Shown here: positions 45,796-54,970 of the stretch, piece by piece | Layout of the letters: each line of letters starts with the position of its first letter | How positions within the stretch are numbered: the first letter of the stretch is position 1 | Notes under the pieces: model-generated | Seen by the model: the letters and a program-made list of their open reading frames with translations, nothing else | Told to the model about the DNA's origin: nothing | Databases searched by the model: none | Assembly: GCA_030546905.1 (NCBI GenBank) | Contig: JAUOPI010000011.1 | Span: 62,001-126,000, forward strand | Length of the DNA: 64,000 nucleotides | DNA from: Granulosicoccaceae sp. 1_MG-2023 | Lineage (GTDB): Bacteria > Pseudomonadota > Gammaproteobacteria > Granulosicoccales > Granulosicoccaceae | Direction: 5' to 3' | Translations under genes and position numbers: made by a program

Positions 45796-46424
45796 GTGCG
45801 GTCCCGGCGCAGTGCGGCGCGGAACAGATCGCGGCGGCTCATCCGGGGCTCGGCAGCGTTATCAGCTTCGTCGCTTGCCGGAGCCGGTGGTGCATCGTCG
45901 GGCGCGGCACTGACGCCGGCTTCGTTGTCAGCTTCACCGGTGTTGTCGGGAGCTGCGTCATCAGCACTGTCAGCGCCCCAGAGGGTAGGGATCTCACGGG
46001 CGCGCTGCTGATCCTCGTCGGGTTCGCCGACGTCGAACAGTGCGTCCATGGCATGATCGGCGACCTCGGCGGCCAGCGCGTGGCTGTCGAATTCAAACAT
46101 GGGCGAGAACAGGGAGCAGCTTTGGTAAAAGCCCAGCTCTTCGTCCCAGGCAGCAGTAAATTCGTAGACCCCGGAGGGGAAGGCCCGGCGGTGGATGTCG
46201 CCGGTTTTCCAGCCGGCGCTGAAGCGTTCCTCTTCGGGCGGGAACAGCATCAGGCTCATAAACCAAGGGGTGATCATCACGCACAGGGTATTGCCGTCGT
46301 GTTCACGCCAGGCACGCGATTCCACCTCGATCGCCTTGTTAACGACCGGCATATCCTGCATGTGGCGCGCGTAAATATCGCTGAAGTGGCGGTACAGCAG
46401 CGGCGCGTACAAGCCGGCGTTCAT
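45792..46424 (-). CDS. hupJ: HupJ, HybE-family hydrogenase assembly chaperone
   Basis: 210 residues from ATG 46424. HybE-like domain (about 1-120): TPWFMSLMLFPPEEE, FPSGVYEFTAAWDEELGFYQSCSLFSPM. Then an acidic/Ala-Pro linker of ~60 residues and a basic C-terminal tail SRRDLFRAALRRDR that looks like a Tat twin-arginine motif at the wrong end. The family proofreads or folds the Tat-exported small subunit. Overlaps both neighbours by 4 nt. Confidence 0.85.
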   Translation of the reverse strand: MNAGLYAPLLYRHFSDIYARHMQDMPVVNKAIEVESRAWREHDGNTLCVMITPWFMSLMLFPPEEERFSAGWKTGDIHRRAFPSGVYEFTAAWDEELGFYQSCSLFSPMFEFDSHALAAEVADHAMDALFDVGEPDEDQQRAREIPTLWGADSADDAAPDNTGEADNEAGVSAAPDDAPPAPASDEADNAAEPRMSRRDLFRAALRRDRT

Positions 46425-46642
46425 GGCTGGACCTGAGTCACCATAAACTGATCCTTGGCGCCGTCGCATTCGGGACAACGCCAGTGATCGGGCAGCTGAC
46501 TGAAGGGCGTGCCGGGCGGGATCTGCCAGTAGTCACAGCCCTGCGCCGGGTCATACACCCGCCAGCAGATCTTGCATTCCATCACGGCATCGTCAGGCAG
46601 CCGCGAGTCATCGCCGAGATAGGAACCTTCGAATTGTTTCAC
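46421..46642 (-). CDS. hupI: Rubredoxin HupI/HoxR
   Basis: 73 residues from GTG 46642 (GTGA overlap with hupH). One Fe(SCys)4 site from MECKICWRVYD and WRCPECDGAK. Rubredoxins of uptake-hydrogenase operons are needed for building or protecting the oxygen-tolerant small subunit cluster in air. Confidence 0.95.
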   Translation of the reverse strand: MKQFEGSYLGDDSRLPDDAVMECKICWRVYDPAQGCDYWQIPPGTPFSQLPDHWRCPECDGAKDQFMVTQVQP

Positions 46643-47502
46643 CGGTAAAGCTCCAGAATTTCGTCCAGCCGTTCGGCGCTGTCTTTGATGTCTTCGGGGG
46701 CGGCCAGTGCCACTTCCGGGGTGCCGCCGATCTCGATGGAGTTGAGAATCAGCTTGTCTTCGGAGTTGAAGTATTTAATCCACCAGACATCTTTGACGGC
46801 GGTGCTGCCGATACGGCAGTTGCCGTAACCGCGCGAGAGGATGGTGGTCGGGCCGACGCCGACGCGTGAACCGAGCCATTCGAGCTCCTGTTCGGTCAGC
46901 GGCAGCAGGGTCAGGTTGATCACATGCGGCAGATCGCCGGGTTGCCGGGCTTGCAGTTGATCGTGGATTTCGATCAGCAGCGACGGCGCGTTCATGAGTT
47001 GCATTTCCACTTCGCTGAGGGCTTTGGAGGGCAGCTCAGCGGCGTTGGCAAAGGTCTCGGCGGTGACACAGTGGGGGATGTCGGCGATTTCGATGGTGTC
47101 GCGTATGACACGGCGTTCGCCGTCCAGATGTTGCACGCGCCAGATGCCGGCCAGTACCGATTCCTGCGCGATCACCGGTGCCGGGCCTTCGACGGTGAGA
47201 CTGACTTCGCCTTCGCCGAGGGCCTGATTGACCAGGTCCAGATTGGCCGCATCGATATCGCCGAGATTGATAATCCGTGCCGGGTCGCCATGCTTGTATT
47301 CACGCAGCGCGCTCAGCATGGCTTCCAGAACCGCCTTGCCGACGGTCAGATCTTCGATCTCTTCGGGTTCGGGCAGAATCGGCGGCTGATAGGTGGACAT
47401 GCTGCCGCTGGGCAGATTGAGGATGTCCATCTCATCTTCCGGTCGCTGCTGTGTGCCGGGGCCGATGCCGATGCCGACGATGGGGATGTCGATAGGTTTC
47501 AT
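46639..47502 (-). CDS. hupH: Hydrogenase accessory protein HupH/HoxQ
   Basis: 287 residues from ATG 47502; upstream in-frame codons belong to the hupG region. Starts MKPIDIPIVGIGIGPG; C-terminal half has GVGPTTILSRGYGNCRIG and WWIKYFNSEDKLILNSIE, signatures of the HupH family. Acts in maturation of the membrane-bound enzyme, probably on the small subunit with HupG. Confidence 0.9.
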   Translation of the reverse strand: MKPIDIPIVGIGIGPGTQQRPEDEMDILNLPSGSMSTYQPPILPEPEEIEDLTVGKAVLEAMLSALREYKHGDPARIINLGDIDAANLDLVNQALGEGEVSLTVEGPAPVIAQESVLAGIWRVQHLDGERRVIRDTIEIADIPHCVTAETFANAAELPSKALSEVEMQLMNAPSLLIEIHDQLQARQPGDLPHVINLTLLPLTEQELEWLGSRVGVGPTTILSRGYGNCRIGSTAVKDVWWIKYFNSEDKLILNSIEIGGTPEVALAAPEDIKDSAERLDEILELYR

Positions 47503-47522
47503 GGTTCGTGTCTCCGCCTGGC

Positions 47523-47939
47523 TCAGGCCGGTTCGCTGGTTACAGGGATGCCGATACCGGGGGCGCGTTTGCCGCTGCCGGCCAGTATGGCGGGGATCTC
47601 GTCTTTGTAGTCGGCCCAATCGCGGATCTTTTCGATCGCGCCGAGATAGTCTCCGTCACGCAGAAAGACCAGTGCCGGCCACTGGCGGAAGCCGTATTCG
47701 CGTTGCAGTTCGCGGTCGTAGCCGCGTGCAACCACGACCGGCGTAAAGCTGTTATCGAAGGCCTTGACCAGCTCGGGCAGCACCACGGCCACATCCAGGG
47801 CTTCCGGGTAGCGTTTCGGGTCTTCGGAGAAAAACAGGCAGACCGTACCGCTGGTGCTCAGTGCCTCGCGGTTGTCGGCGGTCAGCAGCGGGTAGCCGAG
47901 TTCGTCAGTCAGCCGGTCAATCAGGGGATAATCGCTCAT
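47523..47939 (-). CDS. hupG: Hydrogenase accessory protein HupG/HoxO (thioredoxin-like)
   Basis: 138 residues with a thioredoxin-like fold (HyaE family): GTVCLFFSEDPKRYPEALDV, FTPVVVARGYDREL, GFRQWPALVFLRDG. The redox C-x-x-C is absent, as usual for this family, which binds the Tat signal of the small subunit. TGATG-type overlap with hupF. Confidence 0.88.
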   Translation of the reverse strand: MSDYPLIDRLTDELGYPLLTADNREALSTSGTVCLFFSEDPKRYPEALDVAVVLPELVKAFDNSFTPVVVARGYDRELQREYGFRQWPALVFLRDGDYLGAIEKIRDWADYKDEIPAILAGSGKRAPGIGIPVTSEPA

Positions 47940-48253
47940 CAGTGCTCGCTCTGTGTGCCCGGTTGCAGGTGCGGGGGCAGTTGGGGTTCGCGGTCGATCA
48001 GATCGGCGAACAGGTGGTCGATCGCGTGTTCGCCGTTCATGACGGCAGACACGGCATTGAGTGCGTTACGGATATTGTGCGCTTCGGTTTCGCTGAGCAG
48101 CTGTCTGGCCGCGCCCAGATGTACCAACAGCCACTGTCCGGCGTCGGCCGGGCCGACCAGACAGGTGTCGACGGTTTCGATGTCGTCGCCGTTGCGGCAG
48201 CGCGCGTTAAAGCCGTCGCTGTCTATGACCTGCATGGGGATGCCAAGACACAT
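47939..48253 (-). CDS. hupF: HupF/HoxL, HypC-family chaperone
   Basis: 104 residues starting MCLGIPMQVIDSDGF, with the iron-binding Cys2 and LLVHLGAARQLLSETEA. A HypC paralogue dedicated to the uptake-hydrogenase large subunit, possibly for assembly under oxygen. C-terminal tail is longer than in HypC. Confidence 0.92.
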   Translation of the reverse strand: MCLGIPMQVIDSDGFNARCRNGDDIETVDTCLVGPADAGQWLLVHLGAARQLLSETEAHNIRNALNAVSAVMNGEHAIDHLFADLIDREPQLPPHLQPGTQSEH

Positions 48254-48308
48254 CAGTGGGTTTCCTCCGAACGAATGCGGCCGGTGTGGCCGATCTCAGC
48301 GGGCTGTT

Positions 48309-49028
48309 TCACAGGCCCGGCTTGCGGTTGTCGACGTTAACGGACAGGCCGTCTTCACCGAGTAAGGACGGCTTGGGATCGAAGGCAAAGGCCTCATCGG
48401 CCAGTACCCGGTCATCGCCGAGGCGGCAGGCGACGGTTTCGTCAGGCCGGCCGGTTTCGTATTCATCAAGGGCAATCTGCGGCGCGCTGATGGCTTCGTC
48501 CGGGGACAGCGGTTCGCTGCGTTCTTCGGCGTGGATGCCGAATTCAGCGAGCCAGCTGAGGGCCGCGTCTATAGCCGGGCCGATCTGCGCTTTGACCGGC
48601 TCGCGCAGGCTGCCGCCGTAGTCTTCCAGCTCGACCGGCTGTACGCCCACCAATAACAGATGTTGCGGGTAGTGGCCGGTCAGCATGGAGGTCGAGAGCA
48701 CTTCCTGAAAACCGGTCTGGTGCAGGCTCATTTTCTTGGCGCCCATAAACGCCGGCACCTGATCGTCTTTGATCAGCTTCATGGTGCCGGGCGCCAGACC
48801 GTAATCGATGGCGTCGAAGACCAGCAGAATATCGGCTTCCTGAACGTGCTGGATCAGGTAAATGCCCTGGGTGCCACCGTCCATCAGCTTGACGTTGTCG
48901 CCGAAGCGGTAGCGTGCGTTAAGCGCCTCGACGGTGCGCACGCCGAAGCCTTCGTCGGCCCATAAGACGTTCCCGATACCGAGTATCAGTACGCGTGTCG
49001 GAGTAGTTGTATCAGGTTGTTCAGACAT
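48309..49028 (-). CDS. hupD: Hydrogenase maturation endopeptidase HupD
   Basis: 239 residues. Nickel-sensing ligands are placed as in HyaD/HybD: Glu in GIGNVLWADEGFG, Asp in LLVFDAIDYG and His in SLHQTGFQEVL. Removes the C-terminal extension of HupL after Ni insertion. First gene of the long minus-strand chain, divergent from hupSLC, and it carries a ~70-residue C-terminal extension beyond the usual protease core. Confidence 0.93.
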   Translation of the reverse strand: MSEQPDTTTPTRVLILGIGNVLWADEGFGVRTVEALNARYRFGDNVKLMDGGTQGIYLIQHVQEADILLVFDAIDYGLAPGTMKLIKDDQVPAFMGAKKMSLHQTGFQEVLSTSMLTGHYPQHLLLVGVQPVELEDYGGSLREPVKAQIGPAIDAALSWLAEFGIHAEERSEPLSPDEAISAPQIALDEYETGRPDETVACRLGDDRVLADEAFAFDPKPSLLGEDGLSVNVDNRKPGL

Positions 49029-49084
49029 GTCAGGAAACAGCTTGCCACGGTAATCGAAGGATGGAGTGTAGTTTGTAATAAAAG

Positions 49085-49114
49085 TTATCAGAATACTTAC
49101 TAAGTGATAGTCAA
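49085..49114 (-). promoter_or_regulatory. Candidate sigma-70 promoter for the hupD-hyp chain
   Basis: Minus strand: -35 TTGACT (49114-49109), 18-nt spacer, -10 TGATAA (49090-49085), about 55 nt before the hupD ATG. The -10 is imperfect and the spacer one base long, so the call is tentative. Confidence 0.4.
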
Positions 49115-49246
49115 TCTTTCGGTTTGATGTGTATTTTTCTGTGATTCCGGCATTTTACCTGAGCAGGATGCGATTGCCTTGTGTTGATTGCGAATTCGCA
49201 TTCAGGGTCGGCCGAAAGCGGAAGTTAATTTACCACCTTCCTCCGG

Positions 49247-49275
49247 AAACCGGATATACATCTGCCGGTTTTTTT
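49247..49275 (+). terminator. Orphan intrinsic terminator in hupD-hupS region
   Basis: Stem AAACCGG / CCGGTTT with an 11-nt loop followed by seven T residues on the plus strand. No plus-strand gene precedes it within the intergenic region; it would end a short RNA starting after 49029 or insulate hupS from transcription arriving from behind. Confidence 0.6.
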
Positions 49276-49330
49276 CGTCTGAAAATCACGAATCTTATAT
49301 AAGTTGTTGAACTAAAAGAGAAATGTGCGG

Positions 49331-49347
49331 TTGGTTCTGATTTTGCA
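49331..49347 (+). promoter_or_regulatory. Sigma-54 (-24/-12) promoter of hupSLC
   Basis: TTGGTTCTGATTTTGCA: the GG and GC elements are 12 bp apart, and TTGG and TTGCA match the consensus. It predicts a start near 49358, about 60 nt before the hupS ATG. The presence of a GAFTGA-bearing HupR in the divergent operon supports it. Confidence 0.75.
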
Positions 49348-49417
49348 GATGTCATGTTTCTGACTCCGCCGTTCAGGCAGGACGGTCGTCACTCAATCCG
49401 CCAGTGAGGAGATAACA

Positions 49418-50482
49418 ATGACAGAAACCTTCTATGAAGTGATGCGACGCCAGGGGATCACCCGTCGCAGCTTCCTCAAGTACTGCAGCCTGACCGCCGC
49501 AGCCTTGGGATTGGGGCCGTCTTTTGTGCCCAAGATTGCCCACGCCATGGAAACCAAACCACGGATTCCGATCCTCTGGTTACACGGACTTGAGTGCACC
49601 TGCTGCTCAGAGTCCTTTATCCGTTCGGCGCACCCGCTGGCCAAAGACGTGATTCTGTCGATGGTTTCGCTCGACTATGACGACACGCTGATGGCCGCTG
49701 CCGGTCATCAGGCCGAAGCGATTATTTCGGAAACCATCGATAAGTACGACGGTAACTTTATCCTCGCCGTTGAAGGCAACCCGCCGCTGAATCAGGAAGG
49801 CATGAGTTGCATTATTGCCGGCAAGCCGTTCAATGAACAGCTGATGCATGTGGCCAAACACTGCAAAGCCATTATCAGCTGGGGCAGCTGTGCGTCTTAC
49901 GGTTGCGTACAGGCCGCCGCGCCCAACCCCACCGGGGCGACGCCGATTCATAAGGTCATCAACGACAAACCGATTATCAAAGTGCCCGGTTGCCCGCCGA
50001 TTGCGGAGGTGATGACGGCGGTGGTCACCTACATCCTGACCTTCGAACGCTTCCCCGAGCTGGACCGTCAGGGCCGGCCGAAAATGTTCTACAGCCAGCG
50101 TATTCACGACAAATGCTATCGCCGCCCGCACTTCGATGCCGGTCAGTTTGTCGAGACCTGGGATGACGAGGCCGCCCGCAAAGGTTACTGCCTGTACAAA
50201 ATGGGTTGTAAAGGTCCGACCACCTACAACGCCTGTTCAACCATCCGCTGGAACGAAGGCACATCTTTCCCGATTCAGGCCGGTCACGGTTGTATCGGTT
50301 GTTCCGAAGACGGTTTCTGGGACAAGGGTTCCTGGTATGCGCGTCTGACGGACATCAAGCAATTCGGCGTCGAAAGCAATGCTGACAAGGTCGGTGGCAC
50401 AGCTGCTGCCGTCGTCGGTGCGGCCACCGCCGCACATATGGCCGCCAGTGCCGTTAAACGTGCAAAACAAAAAGGGGAATAA
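49418..50482 (+). CDS. hupS: Uptake [NiFe] hydrogenase small subunit (oxygen-tolerant type)
   Basis: 354 residues. Tat signal [19 protein letters not shown], then [13 protein letters not shown]: the second Cys of CTCC and the Cys in ASYGCVQAA are the two extra ligands of the proximal [4Fe-3S] cluster found in oxygen-tolerant membrane-bound enzymes such as HoxK and HyaA. Medial and distal cluster ligands follow ([40 protein letters not shown]). A C-terminal Ala-rich helix anchors it in the membrane by cytochrome b. GAGGAG precedes the ATG. Oxidises H2 on the periplasmic side. Confidence 0.97.
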   Translation: MTETFYEVMRRQGITRRSFLKYCSLTAAALGLGPSFVPKIAHAMETKPRIPILWLHGLECTCCSESFIRSAHPLAKDVILSMVSLDYDDTLMAAAGHQAEAIISETIDKYDGNFILAVEGNPPLNQEGMSCIIAGKPFNEQLMHVAKHCKAIISWGSCASYGCVQAAAPNPTGATPIHKVINDKPIIKVPGCPPIAEVMTAVVTYILTFERFPELDRQGRPKMFYSQRIHDKCYRRPHFDAGQFVETWDDEAARKGYCLYKMGCKGPTTYNACSTIRWNEGTSFPIQAGHGCIGCSEDGFWDKGSWYARLTDIKQFGVESNADKVGGTAAAVVGAATAAHMAASAVKRAKQKGE

Positions 50483-50485
50483 AGC

Positions 50486-52300
50486 ATGAGCGTGACAACG
50501 ACGCCGAACGGCTATGATCTGGACACATCCGGACAGCGTGTGGTGATCGACCCGGTGACCCGGATCGAAGGCCATATGCGCTGTGAGGTCAATATTGACG
50601 AAAACAATGTGATCCGCAACGCCGTTTCCACCGGTACCATGTGGCGTGGTCTGGAAGTGATTCTCAAGGGCCGTGACCCGCGCGATGCCTGGGCTTTTGT
50701 TGAGCGTATCTGCGGTGTCTGCACCGGCTGCCACGCGCTGACCTCGGTACGCGCGGTGGAAGATGCGCTGGGCATTCAGATCCCGCCGAACGCGCACCTG
50801 ATCCGCGAGATGATGGCCAAAACCCTGCAGGTCCACGATCACGTTGTGCATTTCTACCACCTGCACGCGCTGGACTGGGTCAATCCGGTCAATGCCCTGA
50901 AGGCTGACCCGAAAGCCACGTCCACGCTGCAGCAGATGGTCTCGCCGGCGCATCCGAAATCCAGCCCCGGTTATTTCCGCGATATCCAGACCCGTATCCG
51001 CAAGTTTGTCGAGTCCGGCCAGCTCGGGCCCTTCAAAAACGGCTACTGGGATAACCCGGCTTACAAACTGCCGCCCGAGGCGGATCTGATGGCCGTGGCG
51101 CACTATCTGGAAGCGCTCGATCTGCAGAAAGAATTCGTCAAGCTGCATACCGTTTTCGGTGGCAAAAACCCGCACCCGAACTACCTGGTCGGCGGCGTGC
51201 CCTGTGCCATCAATATGGACGGCGATATGTCGGCCGGGGCACCGCTGAATATGGAGCGGCTGAATTTCGTTAAGGCACGTATCGACGAGATGGTTGAGTT
51301 CAACAAAAACGTCTACGTGCCGGACGTGATTGCGATCGCCTCTTTCTACAAAGAGCAACTCTGGGGCGGCGGCCACGGTGCCATCAATGTGATGGACTAC
51401 GGTGCTTACCCGAAGGTCAACTACGACAAATCCACTGACCAGCTGCCCGGCGGTGTGATTCTTAACGGCAACTGGGACGAGGTGTTCCCCATCGACCCGC
51501 GTGATCCGGAACAGGTGCAGGAATTCGTCACCCACAGCTGGTACAGCTATCCGGACGAAAGCAAAGGCCTGCACCCCTGGGACGGCATTACCGAGCCGAA
51601 CTACGAGCTGGGCGCCAAGACCAAAGGCAGCAGCACCAATATTGAGGAAATCGACGAGTCGGCCAAGTACTCCTGGATCAAATCGCCGCGCTGGCGCGGT
51701 CATGCGGTCGAAGTCGGTCCCCTGTCACGCTACACCCTGGCCTATGCGCAGGGCGTGGAATACGTGCAGGAACAAACCAACCGTGCGCTGGGCGCTTTCA
51801 ACCAGCTTGCCGGCACCAATCTCGACGCGAAAACCGCGCTCAACTCCACCATCGGCCGCACTCTGGCGCGGGCGCTGGAATCCGAGTACTGCGCTGACAT
51901 GATGGTCGATGACTGGCACGCCCTGATGAACAACATCAAAAACGGCGATACGGCAACGGCCAATATGGACAAGTGGGACCCTTCAACCTGGCCCAAAGAA
52001 GCCAAGGGTGTCGGGGTTGCAGCAGCGCCGCGTGGCGGGCTGGGACACTGGATCCGTATCAAAGACGGTCGTATCGAAAACTACCAGTGTGTGGTGCCGA
52101 CCACCTGGAACGGCTCGCCGCGTGACCCGCAGGGCAATATCGGCGCCTTCGAAGCGGCGCTGATGAACACGCCGGTGGAACGCCCGGAAGAGCCGGTCGA
52201 AATTCTGCGCAGCCTGCACAGCTTCGACCCCTGTCTGGCGTGTTCCACACACGTGATGTCCGAGGATGGTGAAGAGCTGGCCAAGGTCAAAGTTCGCTAG
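50486..52300 (+). CDS. hupL: Uptake [NiFe] hydrogenase large subunit
   Basis: 604 residues. [12 protein letters not shown] at the start, active-site Cys pair 1 in [20 protein letters not shown] and pair 2 in [11 protein letters not shown]. After the final His comes a 15-residue extension ([15 protein letters not shown]) that HupD removes once nickel is in place. No signal peptide: exported with HupS through Tat. Only 3 nt after hupS. Confidence 0.98.
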   Translation: MSVTTTPNGYDLDTSGQRVVIDPVTRIEGHMRCEVNIDENNVIRNAVSTGTMWRGLEVILKGRDPRDAWAFVERICGVCTGCHALTSVRAVEDALGIQIPPNAHLIREMMAKTLQVHDHVVHFYHLHALDWVNPVNALKADPKATSTLQQMVSPAHPKSSPGYFRDIQTRIRKFVESGQLGPFKNGYWDNPAYKLPPEADLMAVAHYLEALDLQKEFVKLHTVFGGKNPHPNYLVGGVPCAINMDGDMSAGAPLNMERLNFVKARIDEMVEFNKNVYVPDVIAIASFYKEQLWGGGHGAINVMDYGAYPKVNYDKSTDQLPGGVILNGNWDEVFPIDPRDPEQVQEFVTHSWYSYPDESKGLHPWDGITEPNYELGAKTKGSSTNIEEIDESAKYSWIKSPRWRGHAVEVGPLSRYTLAYAQGVEYVQEQTNRALGAFNQLAGTNLDAKTALNSTIGRTLARALESEYCADMMVDDWHALMNNIKNGDTATANMDKWDPSTWPKEAKGVGVAAAPRGGLGHWIRIKDGRIENYQCVVPTTWNGSPRDPQGNIGAFEAALMNTPVERPEEPVEILRSLHSFDPCLACSTHVMSEDGEELAKVKVR

Positions 52301-52311
52301 GAGGTGGCCTT

Positions 52312-53034
52312 ATGTCACAAGTAGAAGCGTATAAGATTCAAAGCACGCCGGCGGTCTATGTGTATGAAGGACCGCTGCGTCTCTGGCATTGGATAAATGC
52401 CCTGGCGATTACCGTGCTTTGTGTAAGCGGCTATTTTATCGGCTCACCTTTGCCGAGTCTCAGCGGGGAGGCCAGTGACTACTTTCTGATGGGCTATATC
52501 CGCTTTGCTCACTTTGCCGCGGGCTATGTTATTGCGGTCGGTTTTCTGTTCCGCATCTATTGGGCTATCGTGGGCAACTACCACGCCCGGCAATTGCTCC
52601 TGCCGCCGTTTTTCAGCGGCAAATTCTGGGGCGGTGTCTGGCATGAGCTGCGCTGGTATTTCTTTCTTGAGAAGGAACCGCGCAAATACGTTGGCCACAA
52701 CCCGCTGGCGATGGTCATGATGCACCTGTTTATGGTCTGGGGGCTGTTGTTCATGATCTTCACCGGTTTCGCGCTCTATGGCGAAGGCAAGGGCATGGGC
52801 AGCTGGCAGTACGAGTGGTTCAGTAGTTGGATTATTCCTCTGTTCGGCCAATCGCAGGATGTGCACACCTGGCACCACCTGTTTATGTGGGCCATCGTGA
52901 TTTTTGTCATCGTGCACATCTATGCCGCGATCCGCGAGGACATCATGTCCCGTCAATCCCTGGTCAGCACCATGATCAGTGGCTGGCGCATGTTCCGTGA
53001 CAACCGTGAACCGGATGATCACTACCTGAAATAA
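52312..53034 (+). CDS. hupC: Ni/Fe-hydrogenase b-type cytochrome subunit
   Basis: 240 residues with four membrane helices. Conserved histidines for two hemes b: RLWHWINALAITVL (helix 1), YIRFAHFAAGYVIAVG (helix 2), DVHTWHHLFMWAIVIFVIVH (helix 4). Takes electrons from the HupS distal cluster to the quinone pool and anchors the enzyme. GGAGGTGG ribosome-binding site; ends the operon before a strong terminator. Confidence 0.96.
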   Translation: MSQVEAYKIQSTPAVYVYEGPLRLWHWINALAITVLCVSGYFIGSPLPSLSGEASDYFLMGYIRFAHFAAGYVIAVGFLFRIYWAIVGNYHARQLLLPPFFSGKFWGGVWHELRWYFFLEKEPRKYVGHNPLAMVMMHLFMVWGLLFMIFTGFALYGEGKGMGSWQYEWFSSWIIPLFGQSQDVHTWHHLFMWAIVIFVIVHIYAAIREDIMSRQSLVSTMISGWRMFRDNREPDDHYLK

Positions 53035-53068
53035 GTTTCTGTTTCACACTGATGTGGGTGTGTGGTTG

Positions 53069-53105
53069 AACCGGCGGACATGCAAGGTGTTCCGCCGGTT
53101 TTTTT
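53069..53105 (+). terminator. Rho-independent terminator of hupSLC
   Basis: Ten-base-pair stem AACCGGCGGA / TCCGCCGGTT with a 12-nt loop and a run of seven T ending at 53105. Lies 35 nt after hupC and before the convergent lipoprotein gene. Confidence 0.92.
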
Positions 53106-53120
53106 ATGCAGAAACGCCTC

Positions 53121-53630
53121 TCAGCGGCGCGTCAGTTCCGCCGCCAGCGGTTCGTCTTCGTCTGTGCTGACCAGAATCAGGTGCTTGCCGCTGGCTTCAT
53201 AGACATCGGCTTTCCCTTCCAGCCCGGTGGTCATTCTCTTGCCCAGCGAGGAGACCAGACCGGCCAGTTTATTACCCGAGGTTTCTTCGACATCTTCGGT
53301 GGTGGTGATCACGTACTCGCCGTCAATCCGCCAGGTGCCGGTCACTTTCAATGTCATGGCGCTCATGGGCACGCCGTCCTGCGCCGGAATATCCGAGACC
53401 GAGACCACAGAGCCGTCATCGTTGAAGCTCATCACCACGTCCGGGTTGGCCGGTTCGTCTTCGCGGGGATTGAGAATCCGGTAGTCCCAGGTGCCGATCA
53501 GCATGGATGGCTGTACCGTGCCGACCGTATCAGCGCCACTGTACTGCGGGCGCGGCGGTGTGCTGAACGAGCAGGCTGCAAGCGTGCTGCAAAGCAGGGC
53601 GGCTGTCAGTGCGGGGAAGCAGTTGTTCAT
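53121..53630 (-). CDS. Putative lipoprotein of unknown function
   Basis: 169 residues. Type II signal peptide with lipobox TLAAC (Cys20), then a small beta-rich domain: MLIGTWDYRIL, VMSFNDDGSVVSVS, GTWRIDGEYVITTTED, resembling lipocalin-like proteins that score the difference from a reference activity. AGGAG precedes the ATG. No family name can be given safely. Convergent with hupSLC, so not part of it. Confidence 0.8.
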   Translation of the reverse strand: MNNCFPALTAALLCSTLAACSFSTPPRPQYSGADTVGTVQPSMLIGTWDYRILNPREDEPANPDVVMSFNDDGSVVSVSDIPAQDGVPMSAMTLKVTGTWRIDGEYVITTTEDVEETSGNKLAGLVSSLGKRMTTGLEGKADVYEASGKHLILVSTDEDEPLAAELTRR

Positions 53631-53803
53631 GTGAGACTCCTACGGTAATGGCGGTGTACTAAGAGTAAGCGCGCAGCCGCCGCTGCCTATTGGCCAAAAG
53701 CACTAGCCGGGCCGTGCCGGCGCGGCCGCACACCGGCATATCGGTGCCGTCATGTGCATGAAAGTCACTGCCAGGGTGTTGGTAAATAAGCTAAAGTCAG
53801 GGC

Positions 53804-54733
53804 ATGGAAGAGCTTCAGACAATCCTTGACGACATCGTCACCGCAGCGCGCGCCGAGCCCGATAAGGGACAGGTCGCGTCCTATATTCCACAGCTGGCGA
53901 ATATTGATCCCGATCAGTTCGGTATCGCGGTGTGCCTGGCCGGCGGCGAGCTGGTCTGTGCCGGCGATGCCGATACCCTGTTTTCGATTCAGAGTATTTC
54001 CAAGGTGTTCACCACCACGATTGCGCTGGGCAAACTCGGCGATACGCTCTGGCAGCGCGTCGGCCGTGAGCCCTCGGGCGATCCTTTCAACTCGATTATC
54101 CAGCTTGAGCACGAGAACGGTAAGCCGCGTAATCCCTTTATCAATGCCGGCGCGATTGCGGTAGTTGATGCGATTATGCAAGGGCGGCAACCGAAAGAAA
54201 CTCTGGCTGAGATTCTTGCCTTTATCCGCTGGATTGCCAATGATGAGGCGATCTATATCGACGATAAGGTCGCCCGCTCGGAGGTATTAACAGGTGACCG
54301 CAACGCCGCTCTGGCGCACTTTATGGCCTCCTGCGGGCGGCTTTCCAATAATGTGGATAAGGTGCTCGGCGTGTATTTTCACCACTGCTCGGTGGCCATG
54401 AGTTGCGTGCAGCTGGCCCGTGCCGCGCAGTTTCTGGTCTCCGATGGCGTGGATCTGAGTACCGGTGCGCGGGTCTTGTCCACGCAGCGCGCGCGACGGA
54501 TCAATTCTCTGATGATGATGTGCGGGCACTATGACGGCTCCGGCGAGTTTGCCTACCGGGTCGGCTTGCCGGGCAAAAGCGGCGTCGGCGGCGGGATTAT
54601 CGCCGTGGTGCCGGATGTGGCCTCAATTGCGGTCTGGTCGCCGGGCCTGGACAAAATCGGTAACAGCCGTTTGGGCACCCGGGCGCTGGAGACACTGACC
54701 CGCCGCACAGGCTGGTCAGTCTTCGGCCGTTAG
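53804..54733 (+). CDS. glsA: Glutaminase
   Basis: 309 residues, serine-dependent beta-lactamase-like fold: [17 protein letters not shown] at the start, catalytic [10 protein letters not shown] (S-x-x-K), [12 protein letters not shown] and [20 protein letters not shown]. Hydrolyses glutamine to glutamate and ammonia in the cytoplasm. Length is normal. The ATG has a weak ribosome-binding site (CAGGGC). A DUF2835 gene follows after 15 nt. Confidence 0.96.
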   Translation: MEELQTILDDIVTAARAEPDKGQVASYIPQLANIDPDQFGIAVCLAGGELVCAGDADTLFSIQSISKVFTTTIALGKLGDTLWQRVGREPSGDPFNSIIQLEHENGKPRNPFINAGAIAVVDAIMQGRQPKETLAEILAFIRWIANDEAIYIDDKVARSEVLTGDRNAALAHFMASCGRLSNNVDKVLGVYFHHCSVAMSCVQLARAAQFLVSDGVDLSTGARVLSTQRARRINSLMMMCGHYDGSGEFAYRVGLPGKSGVGGGIIAVVPDVASIAVWSPGLDKIGNSRLGTRALETLTRRTGWSVFGR

Positions 54734-54748
54734 TGTCTGGCTTGTATT

Positions 54749-54970
54749 ATGGTGCAGTACGAAATCACGCTTTCCCTGTCATCGGAAAAGCTGCTGCAGA
54801 TCTACCGTGGTGCCGCTAACAGCGTGGTCACCCGCAGCCGCTGCGGCAAGGTCATCCGTTTGCCGGCCAGGCATCTGCTGCCGTTTCTGGATCAGACCGG
54901 AGTACACGGTCGTTTCCGTCTGACACTGGATGCGGACAAGCGCCTGACGGAAATCGTCCGTCTCAGCTAA
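54749..54970 (+). CDS. DUF2835-family small protein
   Basis: 73 residues. YEITLSLSSEKLLQIYRGAA, GKVIRLPARHLLPFLDQTGV and GRFRLTLDADKRL match the DUF2835 family of gammaproteobacterial proteins. Probably co-transcribed with glsA. No known function. The 265 nt after it hold nothing recognisable apart from an AT-rich leader for the next gene. Confidence 0.8.
   Translation: MVQYEITLSLSSEKLLQIYRGAANSVVTRSRCGKVIRLPARHLLPFLDQTGVHGRFRLTLDADKRLTEIVRLS

Larger units (their letters stand above)
49029..49417. other. Divergent regulatory region between hupD and hupS
   Basis: 389 nt, AT-rich relative to its flanks. Holds a candidate sigma-70 promoter toward hupD, a plus-strand intrinsic terminator at 49247-49275 that belongs to no visible gene, a 55-nt AT-rich stretch (49276-49330) where an IHF bend or HupR sites could lie, the sigma-54 promoter toward hupS and a leader with GAGGAG before the hupS ATG. 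Confidence 0.7.

Noticed and set aside
50237-51703. 488-codon minus-strand open frame opposite hupS/hupL
   Set aside because: Shadow of highly conserved hydrogenase coding sequence; no family features.
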